This document shows positions 23,442 to 32,454 of a stretch of DNA of 45,739 nucleotides, one piece after another. The stretch's first letter is position 1. Each line of letters begins with the position of its first letter. Source of the stretch: RECO01 sp050485385 (lineage in GTDB: Bacteria; Pseudomonadota; Alphaproteobacteria; Geminicoccales; Geminicoccaceae); contig JBJHBG010000026.1 of assembly GCA_050485385.1 (NCBI GenBank), positions 1-45,739 of the forward strand, in the 5' to 3' direction. The notes beneath the pieces were generated by a model that saw only the letters and a program-made list of their open reading frames with translations, did no database searches and was not told the DNA's origin. Position numbers and translations under genes: made by a program.

Positions 23442-24566
23442 ATGTCGGAACCGGTCGCAGCTCAGCCCACGTCCCGCCGGGCGGTCGACCTCGTCATCCG
23501 CCTCGTGGTGCTGGGGATCGTCGTCGCCTGGTGCCTCGTCATCGTCCGCCCCTTCGTCGAGATCGTGCTTTGGGCGGTGATCCTGGCGGTGGCCTTGCAG
23601 CAACCGTTCGAGTGGCTCAGCGTCCGCCTCGGCGGTCGGCCGAAACTGACGGCCGTCGTGCTGACGCTCGCCATGCTCGCCCTGATCCTCGGTCCGATCA
23701 CCCTGCTCGCGACCCAACTCGTCCGCAACGTGCAGGACTTTCTGCCGCGTGTCCTCGATGGCTCGCTCCACCTGCCGCCGACCCCGCTCGGTCTCGCCGA
23801 CTGGCCGCTCGTCGGGCCGACGCTCGCGAGCTTTTGGGACCTCGCCTCGACCAACGTGGTGGAGGCCATGGAACGGCTGGTGCCGCACCTGGAGCCGTTC
23901 GGCGCGGCGGCCCTGGCCGTCGCGGCCGGCGCCGCCCTTGCCTTCGTCCAGGTGCTCGCAGCCGCCGTGCTCGCCGGCTTCGTCCTGGTCGGGGCCGCGC
24001 CCTTGGCGGCTCGGGCGCGGGGCGTCGCAAAACGGCTCGTGCCGGACCGCGGCGACGCCTTCGTCAGCCTGATCGGCGCCACCACCCGCGGCGTCGCCAG
24101 CGGCGTGGTCGGCGTGGCGTTGTTGCAGGCGCTCTTGGCCGGCATCGGCTTTCTCACCGCCGGCATCCCCTATGCCGGCATCCTCACCTTCCTCGTGTTG
24201 GTGCTGGCGATCGTCCAGGTGGGGCCGACCGTCGTCTTCGTCGGCTGCGTGGTCTATGCGTGGTGGGCGTTCGAGCCGCTCACCGCACTGCTCTTCACCG
24301 CCTGGATGGTGCCGGTGAGCCTCTTCGACAACGTGCTCAGGCCGATCATGATGGCGCGTGGCCTCAAGGTGCCGATGCTCGTGATCCTGATCGGCGTGAT
24401 CGGCGGCCTCGTCACCCACGGCCTGATCGGGCTGTTCATCGGGCCCGTGGTCCTGGCCGTCGGCTACGAGCTGGCGGTTGCCTGGATCGCCGACGATCCC
24501 GGGGTTCCGGCCGACGACGGAAAGGGGCACCATGCGCCGGAAGTACCCGCCGGAGATTCGTCATGA
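23442..24566 (+). CDS. AI-2E-family (PerM/YdiK-like) membrane transporter
   Basis: A 374-residue inner-membrane protein with about seven or eight helices. It begins VDLVIRLVVLGIVVAWCLVI and FVEIVLWAVILAVALQQPFE, and its C-terminal half contains the family's typical ITAGIPYAGILTF-like and VGPTVVFVGCVVYAWWAFEP segments, FDNVLRPIMMARGLKVPMLV and LIGLFIGPVVLAVGYEL. The family includes the AI-2 exporter TqsA and Na+/H+ antiporters, so the substrate is open. Its stop overlaps the start of phosphoglucomutase (ATGA), which couples the two. Confidence 0.92.
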   Translation: MSEPVAAQPTSRRAVDLVIRLVVLGIVVAWCLVIVRPFVEIVLWAVILAVALQQPFEWLSVRLGGRPKLTAVVLTLAMLALILGPITLLATQLVRNVQDFLPRVLDGSLHLPPTPLGLADWPLVGPTLASFWDLASTNVVEAMERLVPHLEPFGAAALAVAAGAALAFVQVLAAAVLAGFVLVGAAPLAARARGVAKRLVPDRGDAFVSLIGATTRGVASGVVGVALLQALLAGIGFLTAGIPYAGILTFLVLVLAIVQVGPTVVFVGCVVYAWWAFEPLTALLFTAWMVPVSLFDNVLRPIMMARGLKVPMLVILIGVIGGLVTHGLIGLFIGPVVLAVGYELAVAWIADDPGVPADDGKGHHAPEVPAGDSS

Positions 24567-26194
24567 CCGTCGTCGAGGTGCCGATTCAGCCGTTCGAAGG
24601 ACAAAAGCCCGGCACCTCGGGGCTGCGCAAGAAGGTCGAGGTCTTCCGCCGTCCGCACTACGTCGAGGCGTTCGTGCAGGCGGTGTTCGACGCCGTGCCG
24701 GAGTTGCGGGGCGGCACGCTGGTGGTCGGCGGCGACGGCCGCTTCTTCAACGAGGTGGCCATCCAGCGCATCCTCGAGCTCGCCGCCGCCAACGGCGTCG
24801 CCAAGGCCGTCGTGGGCCAGAACGGGCTCCTCTCCACGCCTGCCGCCTCCGCCATCATCCGCGACATCGGCGCGACCGGCGGGCTGATCCTGTCGGCCAG
24901 CCACAATCCCGGCGGTCCCGACGGCGATTTCGGCATCAAGTACAACGTCGACAATGGCGGCCCGGCGCCGGAGCGCGTCACCGACGCCATCTACGCCCGC
25001 ACCCGCACGATCGACCGCTACCGGGTGCTCGAGGCCCCGGCGGTGGACCTGGAGCGCAACGGCACGCTGGAGTTGGGCCAGATGACGGTCGAGATCGTCG
25101 ACCCGGTCGCGACCTACGCCGCCTTGATGGAGCGTCTGTTCGACTTCGACGCCGTCCGCGCGCTGTTCGCCTCCGGCTTCACCATGCGCTTCGACGCCAT
25201 GCACGCTGTCACCGGCCCCTACGCCAAGGCGATCCTGGAGGGAACGCTGGGGGCTGCCGCCGGAACTGTGGTCAACGCCGTGCCCGAGCCCGACTTCGGC
25301 GGCCACCACCCGGACCCGAACCTGGTCCACGCCAAGGACCTCTACGACCTGTTGATGCGCGACGACGGGCCGGACTTCGGCGCCGCCTCGGACGGTGACG
25401 GCGACCGCAACCTGATCATCGGCAAGCACCAGTTCGTGACGCCGTCCGACAGCCTCGCCATCCTGGCGGCGAATGCGCATCTGGCGCCGGGCTACGCGCG
25501 TGGGATCGCGGGCGTGGCGCGCTCGATGCCGACCAGCCAGGCCGCGGACCGCGTGGCCGAAGCCCTCGGCATCGGCGCTTACGAGACGCCTACGGGCTGG
25601 AAGTTCTTCGGCAACCTCTTGGATGCCGGCATGGCCACGCTCTGTGGCGAGGAGAGCGCGGGTACCGGCTCCGACCACGTGCGCGAGAAGGACGGGCTTT
25701 GGGCGGTGCTGCTTTGGCTCAACGTGCTCGCCGTGGAGCGGAAGTCGGTGCGGGAGATCGTGCAGGCGCACTGGCGGCGCTTCGGCCGCAACTACTACAC
25801 GCGGCACGACTACGAGGAGGTCGATACCGAGCGCGCGAAGGCGTTGATGGAGGGCCTGCGCACCCGGCTGACCACGCTGCCCGGCACCCGGGTCGGCGGG
25901 CGGGCGATCCGCACGGCGGACGACTTCGCCTATCAGGACCCGGTCGACGGCTCGGTCACCGAGCACCAGGGCCTGCGGGTGCTGTTCGAGGACGGGGCGC
26001 GCATCGTCTATCGCCTGTCGGGTACCGGCACGGTCGGCGCCACGCTCAGGGTCTACATCGAGCGCTACGAGGCCGACCCGGCGAGGCAGCACGACGAGAC
26101 GCAAAGCGCGCTCGCCGACCTGATCCGCGCCGCCGACCGCCTCGCCGCGATCCACGAGCACACCGGCCGCACGGCGCCGGACGTGATCACCTGA
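24563..26194 (+). CDS. pgm: Alpha-D-glucose phosphate-specific phosphoglucomutase
   Basis: Interconverts glucose 1-phosphate and glucose 6-phosphate. The 543-residue length is that of the long alpha-PGM family. Key sites are GQKPGTSGLRKKV near the N terminus, the phosphoserine loop LSASHNPGGPDGDFG (Ser113), the Mg2+ loop ASDGDGDRN, the sugar-binding TPTGWKFFGNLLDAG and GEESAGTGSDHVREKDG, and a C-terminal phosphate-binding RLSGTGTVGATLRVY. ATG 24563 is preceded by CGGAG and overlaps the stop of the AI-2E-family gene. The last 8 bases overlap the end of the convergent membrane-protein gene. Confidence 0.96.
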   Translation: MTVVEVPIQPFEGQKPGTSGLRKKVEVFRRPHYVEAFVQAVFDAVPELRGGTLVVGGDGRFFNEVAIQRILELAAANGVAKAVVGQNGLLSTPAASAIIRDIGATGGLILSASHNPGGPDGDFGIKYNVDNGGPAPERVTDAIYARTRTIDRYRVLEAPAVDLERNGTLELGQMTVEIVDPVATYAALMERLFDFDAVRALFASGFTMRFDAMHAVTGPYAKAILEGTLGAAAGTVVNAVPEPDFGGHHPDPNLVHAKDLYDLLMRDDGPDFGAASDGDGDRNLIIGKHQFVTPSDSLAILAANAHLAPGYARGIAGVARSMPTSQAADRVAEALGIGAYETPTGWKFFGNLLDAGMATLCGEESAGTGSDHVREKDGLWAVLLWLNVLAVERKSVREIVQAHWRRFGRNYYTRHDYEEVDTERAKALMEGLRTRLTTLPGTRVGGRAIRTADDFAYQDPVDGSVTEHQGLRVLFEDGARIVYRLSGTGTVGATLRVYIERYEADPARQHDETQSALADLIRAADRLAAIHEHTGRTAPDVIT

Positions 26195-27254
26195 TATCCG
26201 ACGGCGCCCGGCCCGCCTCGCCCGCTTTGCCGATCCGCGCCAGCAGGCTCGGCACGAGGCGCTGGGAGAAGCCGGCGGCGAACGACCAGACGACGAGCTT
26301 GGCGAGGTCGCCGTTGGGGACGAGTGGGCTCGGCTTGCCCGGGGGTTCCGCGTACGGCCAAAGGTTGGCTTTGACGAAGGCGATCTTCTCCAGATCGGGG
26401 AACAACTCGCCGTCGACGAGACCGGCGTTGAAGAAGAAGTACAGCGTCGTGGCCGCACCGACACCGACGCCGAGCCGGAGCAGGATCATCGGCGAGCCGG
26501 CGGCGGTGCGGATCTCCTCCAGGTTCGGCAGCACGGCGATCTCCCGTTGCTGCGTCAGCATGCTGAAGCTGGCGCCGAGCAGGCCGCCCGCGACCGCCAA
26601 GGGCAGGCCACCGAACCGGCGGTCCGGACCGGGCCAGTAATCGGCGTTCATCTCGTAGATCACGAGGCCGAGCGCGACGGCCGCCGCGAGCAGGAAGCAG
26701 GTGACCAAGCGGCGGGCGTAGAGCACGCCGATCTGTCGGGCGATGTAGCGCTGCGACGTCTCCCATTGCACACGGCGCAGGAGCACGCCGAGCAGACCGC
26801 GCAACCGCGCCTCGGGACAAGGGTCGAGCGCGGCGAGCCGTTGCCATTCGGCCGCCAGGATCTGGTGACGTTCCGGCTCGATCGGCCGCAACTGCTCCAG
26901 CTGATCGATCAGTTCGGGGGCGAGCTGGTCGGCCGGCACGAGATGGGCGAGCAATTGCTCGCCCAGATGGACGACATTCCAATCCGCCAGGGTGCCGGGC
27001 GTCGGGCTGCCGTCGGCCCGCGGTGCCGCCGGCCCCTCCAAGATCGTCTCGAGTTCACGATACGCCCGCAGCCGCGCCGGCACCGCGTCGCCCGGCGGTT
27101 CGACACCGGCGAAGCGGCCGCGAATGGCGGCCATGCGCTGGCCAAGGAGTTCGGCGTTCTCGGCCGGCAGGCGGCAGACGAAACTACCGTCGCTCTCGAA
27201 GAGCTGCGTGATCCGCGCCCACAGGGACGCAACCCTCTCTTGCAACCAGGCCAT
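26187..27254 (-). CDS. Membrane protein of unknown function
   Basis: A 355-residue protein with no family I recognise. Residues 1-175 look cytosolic and helical (acidic/Leu-rich, with RPIEPERHQILAAEWQRLAA). About four hydrophobic segments follow: RLVTCFLLAAAVALGLVIYE (about 182-201), LPLAVAGGLLGASFSML (about 216-232), ILLRLGVGVGAATTLYFFFN (about 256-275) and AKLVVWSFAAGFSQRLVPSL (about 318-337). The last is followed by a positively charged tail. The pattern resembles proteins with a soluble N-terminal regulator and a 4-helix membrane part. The ribosome-binding site is weak. It overlaps the 3' end of pgm by 8 bases. Confidence 0.75.
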   Translation of the reverse strand: MAWLQERVASLWARITQLFESDGSFVCRLPAENAELLGQRMAAIRGRFAGVEPPGDAVPARLRAYRELETILEGPAAPRADGSPTPGTLADWNVVHLGEQLLAHLVPADQLAPELIDQLEQLRPIEPERHQILAAEWQRLAALDPCPEARLRGLLGVLLRRVQWETSQRYIARQIGVLYARRLVTCFLLAAAVALGLVIYEMNADYWPGPDRRFGGLPLAVAGGLLGASFSMLTQQREIAVLPNLEEIRTAAGSPMILLRLGVGVGAATTLYFFFNAGLVDGELFPDLEKIAFVKANLWPYAEPPGKPSPLVPNGDLAKLVVWSFAAGFSQRLVPSLLARIGKAGEAGRAPSDIR

Positions 27255-27341
27255 CGCCCCACGGCCTCCGTCGTTCGCCTTCGGCCGGGATAGTGGCGAT
27301 TGAGTGACAAAAAAGTAACCGAAACTTAAGGCTGGGGTGGG

Positions 27342-28289
27342 TCAGGCGCCGCTGGCGGTGTAGTCCACCGGCGTCGCCAGCCATCCGGCCTTTCGCTTGC
27401 TCCAGTAGGCGTCCTGGAGTTGGGCCGCGATCGGCCCCGGCACGCCGGCACCCACCGGCGCGCCGTCGACCACCGTGACCGGCAGCACGCCGCCGGCCGT
27501 CGTGGTCAGGAATACCTCGTCGGCCGCGACCAGTTCGCCGACCTCGACCGGCCGCTGCTCGGCCTTCAGTTGCAGGTCGTCGAGCAGTTCGAGCACGGTG
27601 CGCCGCGTCATGCCGTCGAGCACGTTGACGGCGGGCGGCGTGGCGAGGCGGCCCGCCGTCACCACGAAGACGTTGAAGCCCGGCCCCTCGGCCAGGTTGC
27701 CGTCGAGGTCCTTCAACAGCACGGTCTCGGCACCGGCGTCGTAGGCATCGAGCAACCCCTGCTGGAACTCCAGCCAGTGGTAGTGCTTCACCAGCGGGTC
27801 GACCGACTGCGGCGGGACGCGGCGCCGGTCGGAGACGTGGAGGTGCAGGCCGCGCCGTTGCACCTCGGGCGTGGCGATCCAGACATAGGGGATGGCGAAG
27901 GCCTGAAAGCGGTTGACGGCGCGGCGCACGTCGCGGCTGCCGATGGGCGGCACGCCGCGGGTCATGAGGAACTGGACATAGGCCTCGCGCAGGCCCGCGC
28001 GGGCGACCAGACCGTGCAGCACCGCCCGGATCCGGGCCTCGTCCGGCGGCGTCATGCGCAGCCGCGCGGCCGAGCGTCGAAAGCGGGCGAGGTGGTCGTC
28101 GAGGCGGAAGAACGCTCCGTCCCAGACCGACACCGTCTCCTGGAACGCGTCGGAGCGGAGGAACCCCCAGTCCAGCAAGGGCACCCGCGCCTCTTGCACC
28201 GGCACGTAGGCGCCGTCGATGTAGGCCGCGCCCTCGGCAAAGCGCGGATCGCTCGCCTCGGTCGTGGTGGACGGGGCCGCATCGGTCAT
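27342..28289 (-). CDS. Class-IV PLP aminotransferase (BCAT/D-amino-acid transaminase-like)
   Basis: A 315-residue fold-type IV enzyme. It has AYIDGAYVPVQEARVPLLDW and FRLDDHLARFRRSAARLRM near the N terminus, the PLP lysine in DPLVKHYHWLEFQQGL, and NLAEGPGFNVFVV with the Glu that contacts the pyridine nitrogen. The 2'-phosphate-side block DGMTRRTVLELL and the TTTAGGVLPV loop complete the site. The HYHWLEF variant is typical of alphaproteobacterial class-IV enzymes of unclear substrate; some are R-selective amine transaminases. ATG 28289 is chosen by alignment to the family start and has only a weak ribosome-binding site. Confidence 0.88.
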   Translation of the reverse strand: MTDAAPSTTTEASDPRFAEGAAYIDGAYVPVQEARVPLLDWGFLRSDAFQETVSVWDGAFFRLDDHLARFRRSAARLRMTPPDEARIRAVLHGLVARAGLREAYVQFLMTRGVPPIGSRDVRRAVNRFQAFAIPYVWIATPEVQRRGLHLHVSDRRRVPPQSVDPLVKHYHWLEFQQGLLDAYDAGAETVLLKDLDGNLAEGPGFNVFVVTAGRLATPPAVNVLDGMTRRTVLELLDDLQLKAEQRPVEVGELVAADEVFLTTTAGGVLPVTVVDGAPVGAGVPGPIAAQLQDAYWSKRKAGWLATPVDYTASGA

Positions 28290-28392
28290 CGTTCGCACTC
28301 GCTCGCCGGTGGTCACAGCCCCGATCCGACCACGCCCGCCGCCACGCCGCAAGCCGCCAGCGCGCCATCGGTCATGGCCGAAGGGCGCGGGG

Positions 28393-28758
28393 TCAGGGCT
28401 CGCCCGAGGTCACGACGAGGTCGTCGACGAGGAGCTGCAGCGCGCGGGCGAGCCTGACGTGGGCGTCGAGGGAGCCGCGTTTGCGGCCGGCTTCGATGTC
28501 GGCGATGACGACGCGGTGAACGCCCGACGCTTCGGCCAAGGCCGTCTGGGTGAGGCCGCGATACTCGCGCCAGACGCGCAAGGGCGGCTCGCCCGCGAGC
28601 AGACGGTCGAGCACGATCGCGGGGATCAGCTCTTCCTCGCCGCGGGCAAACGCCGCGTCGAAGGCGGCGACGGCCTCGCGGTCGATTTGGTCCTCCGCGA
28701 TGGACACGAGACGCTCGTACTCGGCCCGCGGGATCGTCACGGTTTCGGTAGTCATCAT
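28393..28758 (-). CDS. Xre/HigA-like antitoxin
   Basis: A 121-residue protein. The N-terminal part (VTIPRAEYERLVSIAEDQID) looks like an antitoxin oligomerisation segment; the C-terminal part is an Xre-type HTH (YRGLTQTALAEASGVHRVVI followed by ADIEAGRKRGSLDAHVRLAR). It lies 50 bases after a RelE/HigB-like toxin gene on the same strand, so the pair is a toxin-first HigBA-type system. Two ATGs are adjacent (28758 and 28755) with no clear ribosome-binding site; translation may depend on the upstream gene. The local DNA is more AT-rich than its surroundings, consistent with a transferred module. Confidence 0.85.
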   Translation of the reverse strand: MMTTETVTIPRAEYERLVSIAEDQIDREAVAAFDAAFARGEEELIPAIVLDRLLAGEPPLRVWREYRGLTQTALAEASGVHRVVIADIEAGRKRGSLDAHVRLARALQLLVDDLVVTSGEP

Positions 28759-28808
28759 ATTGAAATACCAAATAACACTGAGGGTTGGATCTCGGGCTGT
28801 CTCCAGGC

Positions 28809-29057
28809 TTAGCGATAGGCACGTTGGCGCGGAGCGACGTTTAGCACCGCGATCACCGCCGTCTCGCGGATGATGACGCGCCAACTGCCGACGCGCAGCC
28901 GAAGTTCGTCGCGACCCTGAAGCCGCTTGACGTTGTTGGCTTGGCTCGAAGGATCGGCAGCGTGAGCCGCGATCTTCTCTCGCACGCGAGTCGCTTCGGT
29001 TCGAGGCATTCGCGTTAGCGTACGTATCGCCTCCTTACTGTAGCTGACCGGCTTCAT
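28809..29057 (-). CDS. RelE/HigB-like toxin
   Basis: An 82-residue protein of the RelE/ParE fold. It starts KPVSYSKEAIRTLTRMPRTE, then has ANNVKRLQGRDELRLRVGSW and RVIIRETAVIAVLNVAPRQR, the beta-strand core with the Arg and basic tail that in RelE toxins contact ribosomal RNA. It would cleave mRNA on the ribosome when not bound by the antitoxin encoded downstream. ATG 29057; a 17-bp palindrome lies 9 bases upstream. The exact class (HigB versus RelE) is not certain. Confidence 0.87.
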   Translation of the reverse strand: MKPVSYSKEAIRTLTRMPRTEATRVREKIAAHAADPSSQANNVKRLQGRDELRLRVGSWRVIIRETAVIAVLNVAPRQRAYR

Positions 29058-29065
29058 GGCGCGAG

Positions 29066-29082
29066 TGTAGCTATTCGCTACA
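29066..29082 (-). promoter_or_regulatory. Palindromic operator candidate of the toxin-antitoxin operon
   Basis: TGTAGCTATTCGCTACA is a perfect 6-bp inverted repeat (TGTAGC/GCTACA) around a 5-base centre, directly upstream of the toxin start in an otherwise AT-richer patch. Position and form suit the autorepression site of an Xre antitoxin. The promoter elements are not clear enough to place. Confidence 0.55.
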
Positions 29083-29160
29083 TACGCGCAAGCGAAAGTT
29101 CAGATCCCCGTACGTCTACCGCACGTCACCGCTCCAATCCGGTCGATGTGGAGGGGGTCG

Positions 29161-30207
29161 TTACGCCACCGCCGGCGCCCGCGCCTTCGCGGCCGCGACC
29201 TCGGCCTCGAGCCTCCCCTCCTCCACCGCGTGGCAGCGGACGTCGCGTTGGTCGAGGTGGAGGGCGAGCGGGGTTTCGGTCTTGCAGCGCTGGTTGGCGA
29301 AGGGGCAGCGGGGGTGGAAGTGGCACCCCGAGGGGGGGGTGATCGGGCTCGGCACTTCGCCGCCGACGGGGATGCGCTTGCGGCCGGTCATCTCCAGGTC
29401 GGGGATCGCGTCCAGCAGCATGCGCGTATAGGGGTGCTGCGGGTTTTTGAAGATGGCGCGGGCGGGGCCGACCTCGACCAGCCGGCCCAGGTACATCACG
29501 CCCAGATAGTCGGCGATGTGGTAGACCACGGCCAAGTCGTGGCTGATGAACAGGTAGGAGAGGCCCAACTCCCGCTGCAAGTCCTTCATCAAGTTGAGAA
29601 TCTGCGCCTGGACCGAGACGTCGAGCGCCGAGGTCGGCTCGTCGCAGACCAGGAACTCGGGCTCGCTGGCCAGCGCGCGGGCGATCGAGATGCGCTGGCG
29701 CTGGCCGCCGGAGAACTCGTGCGGGAACTTCTCGCCGTCGCGGGCCGAAAGCTTCACCCGCTCGAGGTTGAGCGCCACGCGCCGCGTCACGTCGCGCTCG
29801 TCCTCGGCCAGCCCGTGCGCCCGGATCGGCTCCGCCACGATGTCGTGGACGCGCCAGCGCGGGTTGAGGCTGGCGAACGGGTCTTGAAAGATCATCTGGA
29901 AGCGGCGGCGGATCTTCGCCATCTCCGCCCGGCTGCGCTTGGCCGCAAGGTCGTGACCGTCGAAACGGATAGAGCCCGCGGTCGGCTGGTAGAGCCCCAC
30001 CACCAGCCGCGCCACCGTGGACTTGCCGCAACCGCTCTCGCCGACGAGGCTCAAGGTCTTGCCCTTGGGGATCTGGAAGTCGACCTGATCCACCGCGCGC
30101 AGGGTGGAACGCCCCTCGCGCCGCACCAAACGCCGCAGGATCGGCGCCGAGACGTCGAACGCCTTGGACAGACCCCGGACCTCGAGAATGGGCTGATCGA
30201 CCTGCAA
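29161..30207 (-). CDS. Peptide-type ABC importer ATPase, DppF/OppF-like
   Basis: A 348-residue ATP-binding subunit of a dipeptide/oligopeptide importer. Walker A is GESGCGKST, the Q loop is in RRRFQMIFQDPFASLNPRWR, the signature is FSGGQRQR, Walker B is FLVCDEPTSALD and the H loop is LFISHDLAVV. The C-terminal oligo_HPY region (GCHFHPRCPFANQRC) carries three Cys. TTG 30207 is used because TAGGAG lies 8-9 nt upstream. It is the last gene of the five-gene importer and is separated from its sister ATPase by 257 bp of hairpins and an assembly gap. Confidence 0.92.
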   Translation of the reverse strand: MQVDQPILEVRGLSKAFDVSAPILRRLVRREGRSTLRAVDQVDFQIPKGKTLSLVGESGCGKSTVARLVVGLYQPTAGSIRFDGHDLAAKRSRAEMAKIRRRFQMIFQDPFASLNPRWRVHDIVAEPIRAHGLAEDERDVTRRVALNLERVKLSARDGEKFPHEFSGGQRQRISIARALASEPEFLVCDEPTSALDVSVQAQILNLMKDLQRELGLSYLFISHDLAVVYHIADYLGVMYLGRLVEVGPARAIFKNPQHPYTRMLLDAIPDLEMTGRKRIPVGGEVPSPITPPSGCHFHPRCPFANQRCKTETPLALHLDQRDVRCHAVEEGRLEAEVAAAKARAPAVA

Positions 30208-30245
30208 CGTCCCGTCTCCTAAAGCCAATCGGCGAGAGGAAGGGG

Positions 30246-30268
30246 CAGGGGGACTTCAAGTCCCCCTG
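30246..30268. repeat. GC-rich hairpin of the 3'-end family
   Basis: CAGGGGGAC-TTCAA-GTCCCCCTG is a perfect 9-bp stem (11 bp as a palindrome) between the two ABC ATPase genes. It shares the layout GGGGG-x-CAA-x-CCCCC with five other hairpins in the window. Between genes of one operon it could act as a partial terminator or mRNA stabiliser. Confidence 0.6.
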
Positions 30269-30312
30269 CAACCCCCCCCCCCAAGGCGCCCGCCCCGCCG
30301 GCGCCCGGGGGG

Positions 30313-30340
30313 GTGGGGGGGCCCAACAAAGCCCCCCCAC
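30313..30340. repeat. GC-rich hairpin of the 3'-end family, left of the assembly gap
   Basis: GTGGGGGGGC-CCAACAAA-GCCCCCCCAC, a perfect 10-bp stem, ends 9 bases before the run of Ns. The surrounding 75 bases (CCAAGGCGCC ... CCGGCGCC ... ACCAGCC) recur in diverged form right of the gap. Confidence 0.6.
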
Positions 30341-30349
30341 CAGCCAAAT

Positions 30350-30359
30350 NNNNNNNNNN
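30350..30359. other. Assembly gap (10 Ns)
   Basis: Ten Ns at 30350-30359 mark a scaffold join of unknown real length. The flanks are low-complexity G/C runs and imperfect copies of one palindromic unit, which explains the break. Genes on either side are the two ATPases of one importer, so the join is plausible. Confidence 0.95.
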
Positions 30360-30420
30360 CTACACGCCCCCCTGCACCCCCCTCCACCTTGGCGCCGCCA
30401 CGGCCGGCGCCGGGAGGGTT

Positions 30421-30442
30421 GGGGGGACCATCAAGTCCCCCC
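30421..30442. repeat. GC-rich hairpin of the 3'-end family, right of the assembly gap
   Basis: GGGGGGAC-CATCAA-GTCCCCCC, a perfect 8-bp stem, lies 22 bases after the stop of the DppD-like gene in its transcription direction. It is followed by CGAACCT, as is the copy at 36364-36385. Confidence 0.6.
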
Positions 30443-30464
30443 GAACCTGCCTTCTCCACCAGCC

Positions 30465-31454
<990 letters not shown>

Positions 31455-31464
31455 GGCCGCCTCC

Positions 31465-32451
31465 TCAACGCAGCTTCGGGTTCAAGGCGTCGCGCAGCCA
31501 GTCGCCGACGAGGTTGACGGCGAGCACGAGCACGACGAGGGCGACGCCGGGGAAAATGGTCATCCACCATTCGCCGGAGAACAGGAAGTTGTTGCCGATG
31601 CGGATGAGGGTGCCGAGCGAGGGATTGGTCACCGGCACGCCGACGCCGAGGAAGGAGAGGGTGGCCTCGGTGAGGATGGCGACGGCGAGCGAGAGGGTGG
31701 CGATGACCAAGACGGGCCCGGTCACGTTGGGCAGGACGTGGCGGTACATGATGAGGATCGGGTGGATGCCGATGACCTTGGCCGCCTGGACGTATTCCTT
31801 GTTCTTCTCGACCAGGGTGGAGCCCCGGACGGTGCGGGCGAAGTTGACCCACAAACTCGCGGCGATGGCGAGGATGAGGACGTAGATCTTGAACTCGGCC
31901 CGCGCCTGCGCGCTCATCAGGGTCGAGGCGATGCCGTCGATCATGAGGGCGATCAGGATCGCCGGGAAGGTGAGCTGGACGTCGGCGATGCGCATGATGA
32001 GCGCGTCGACCCAGCCGCCGACATAGCCGCTGACGAGGCCGAGGATGGTGCCGACGACGGCGGCGAGCAGAACGCCGGCGAAGCCCACCAGCAGCGAGAT
32101 CCGGAGGCCGAAGATCATCGCCGAGAGCACGTCGCGGCCCTGATCGTCGGTGCCGAGCAGGTAGCGCGGATCGCCGCCCTCGGCCCAGGCCGGCGGCAGA
32201 TACGCATCCATCAGCTCCAGGCTGGCGAGGTCGTAGGTGTCGTAGGGCGCGACCCAGGGGGCGAAGATCGCGCAGAAGAACAAGGTCACGGTGACGACGA
32301 AGGCGAGGATCGTCACCGGCGAGCGCTTGAAGCTGTCGAACACGTCACCGTCGAAGAAGCGCTTGGTGGCCTCCACGCAGCGGGTGGCGAAGCTCGGCGG
32401 CGCCGCCAGCGCGGCTTTCGCCTCCAGGTCGGATGGACGCACGCTCTGCAT
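31465..32451 (-). CDS. Peptide-type ABC importer permease, DppC/OppC-like
   Basis: A 328-residue inner-membrane subunit with six predicted helices. An N-terminal OppC_N segment (SPVTILAFVVTVTLFFCAIF, then APYDTYDLASLE) precedes the loop LLGTDDQGRDVLSAMIFGLR, the family hallmark. The EAA coupling motif is in YVQAAKVIGIHPILIMYRHV. ATG 32451 starts 3 bases after the stop of the sister permease. It forms the translocation path with the DppB-like protein. Confidence 0.94.
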   Translation of the reverse strand: MQSVRPSDLEAKAALAAPPSFATRCVEATKRFFDGDVFDSFKRSPVTILAFVVTVTLFFCAIFAPWVAPYDTYDLASLELMDAYLPPAWAEGGDPRYLLGTDDQGRDVLSAMIFGLRISLLVGFAGVLLAAVVGTILGLVSGYVGGWVDALIMRIADVQLTFPAILIALMIDGIASTLMSAQARAEFKIYVLILAIAASLWVNFARTVRGSTLVEKNKEYVQAAKVIGIHPILIMYRHVLPNVTGPVLVIATLSLAVAILTEATLSFLGVGVPVTNPSLGTLIRIGNNFLFSGEWWMTIFPGVALVVLVLAVNLVGDWLRDALNPKLR

Positions 32452-32454
32452 GGC

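Noticed and set aside
27304..27332. AT-rich tract before the membrane protein as a defined promoter
   Set aside because: The run including AAAAAAGTAA is unusual for this DNA and may be part of a promoter, but no -35/-10 pair with proper spacing could be placed.
30229..30464. Repeats around the N gap as a CRISPR array
   Set aside because: The units are G/C-run palindromes without constant repeat length or distinct spacers, and no cas gene is present.
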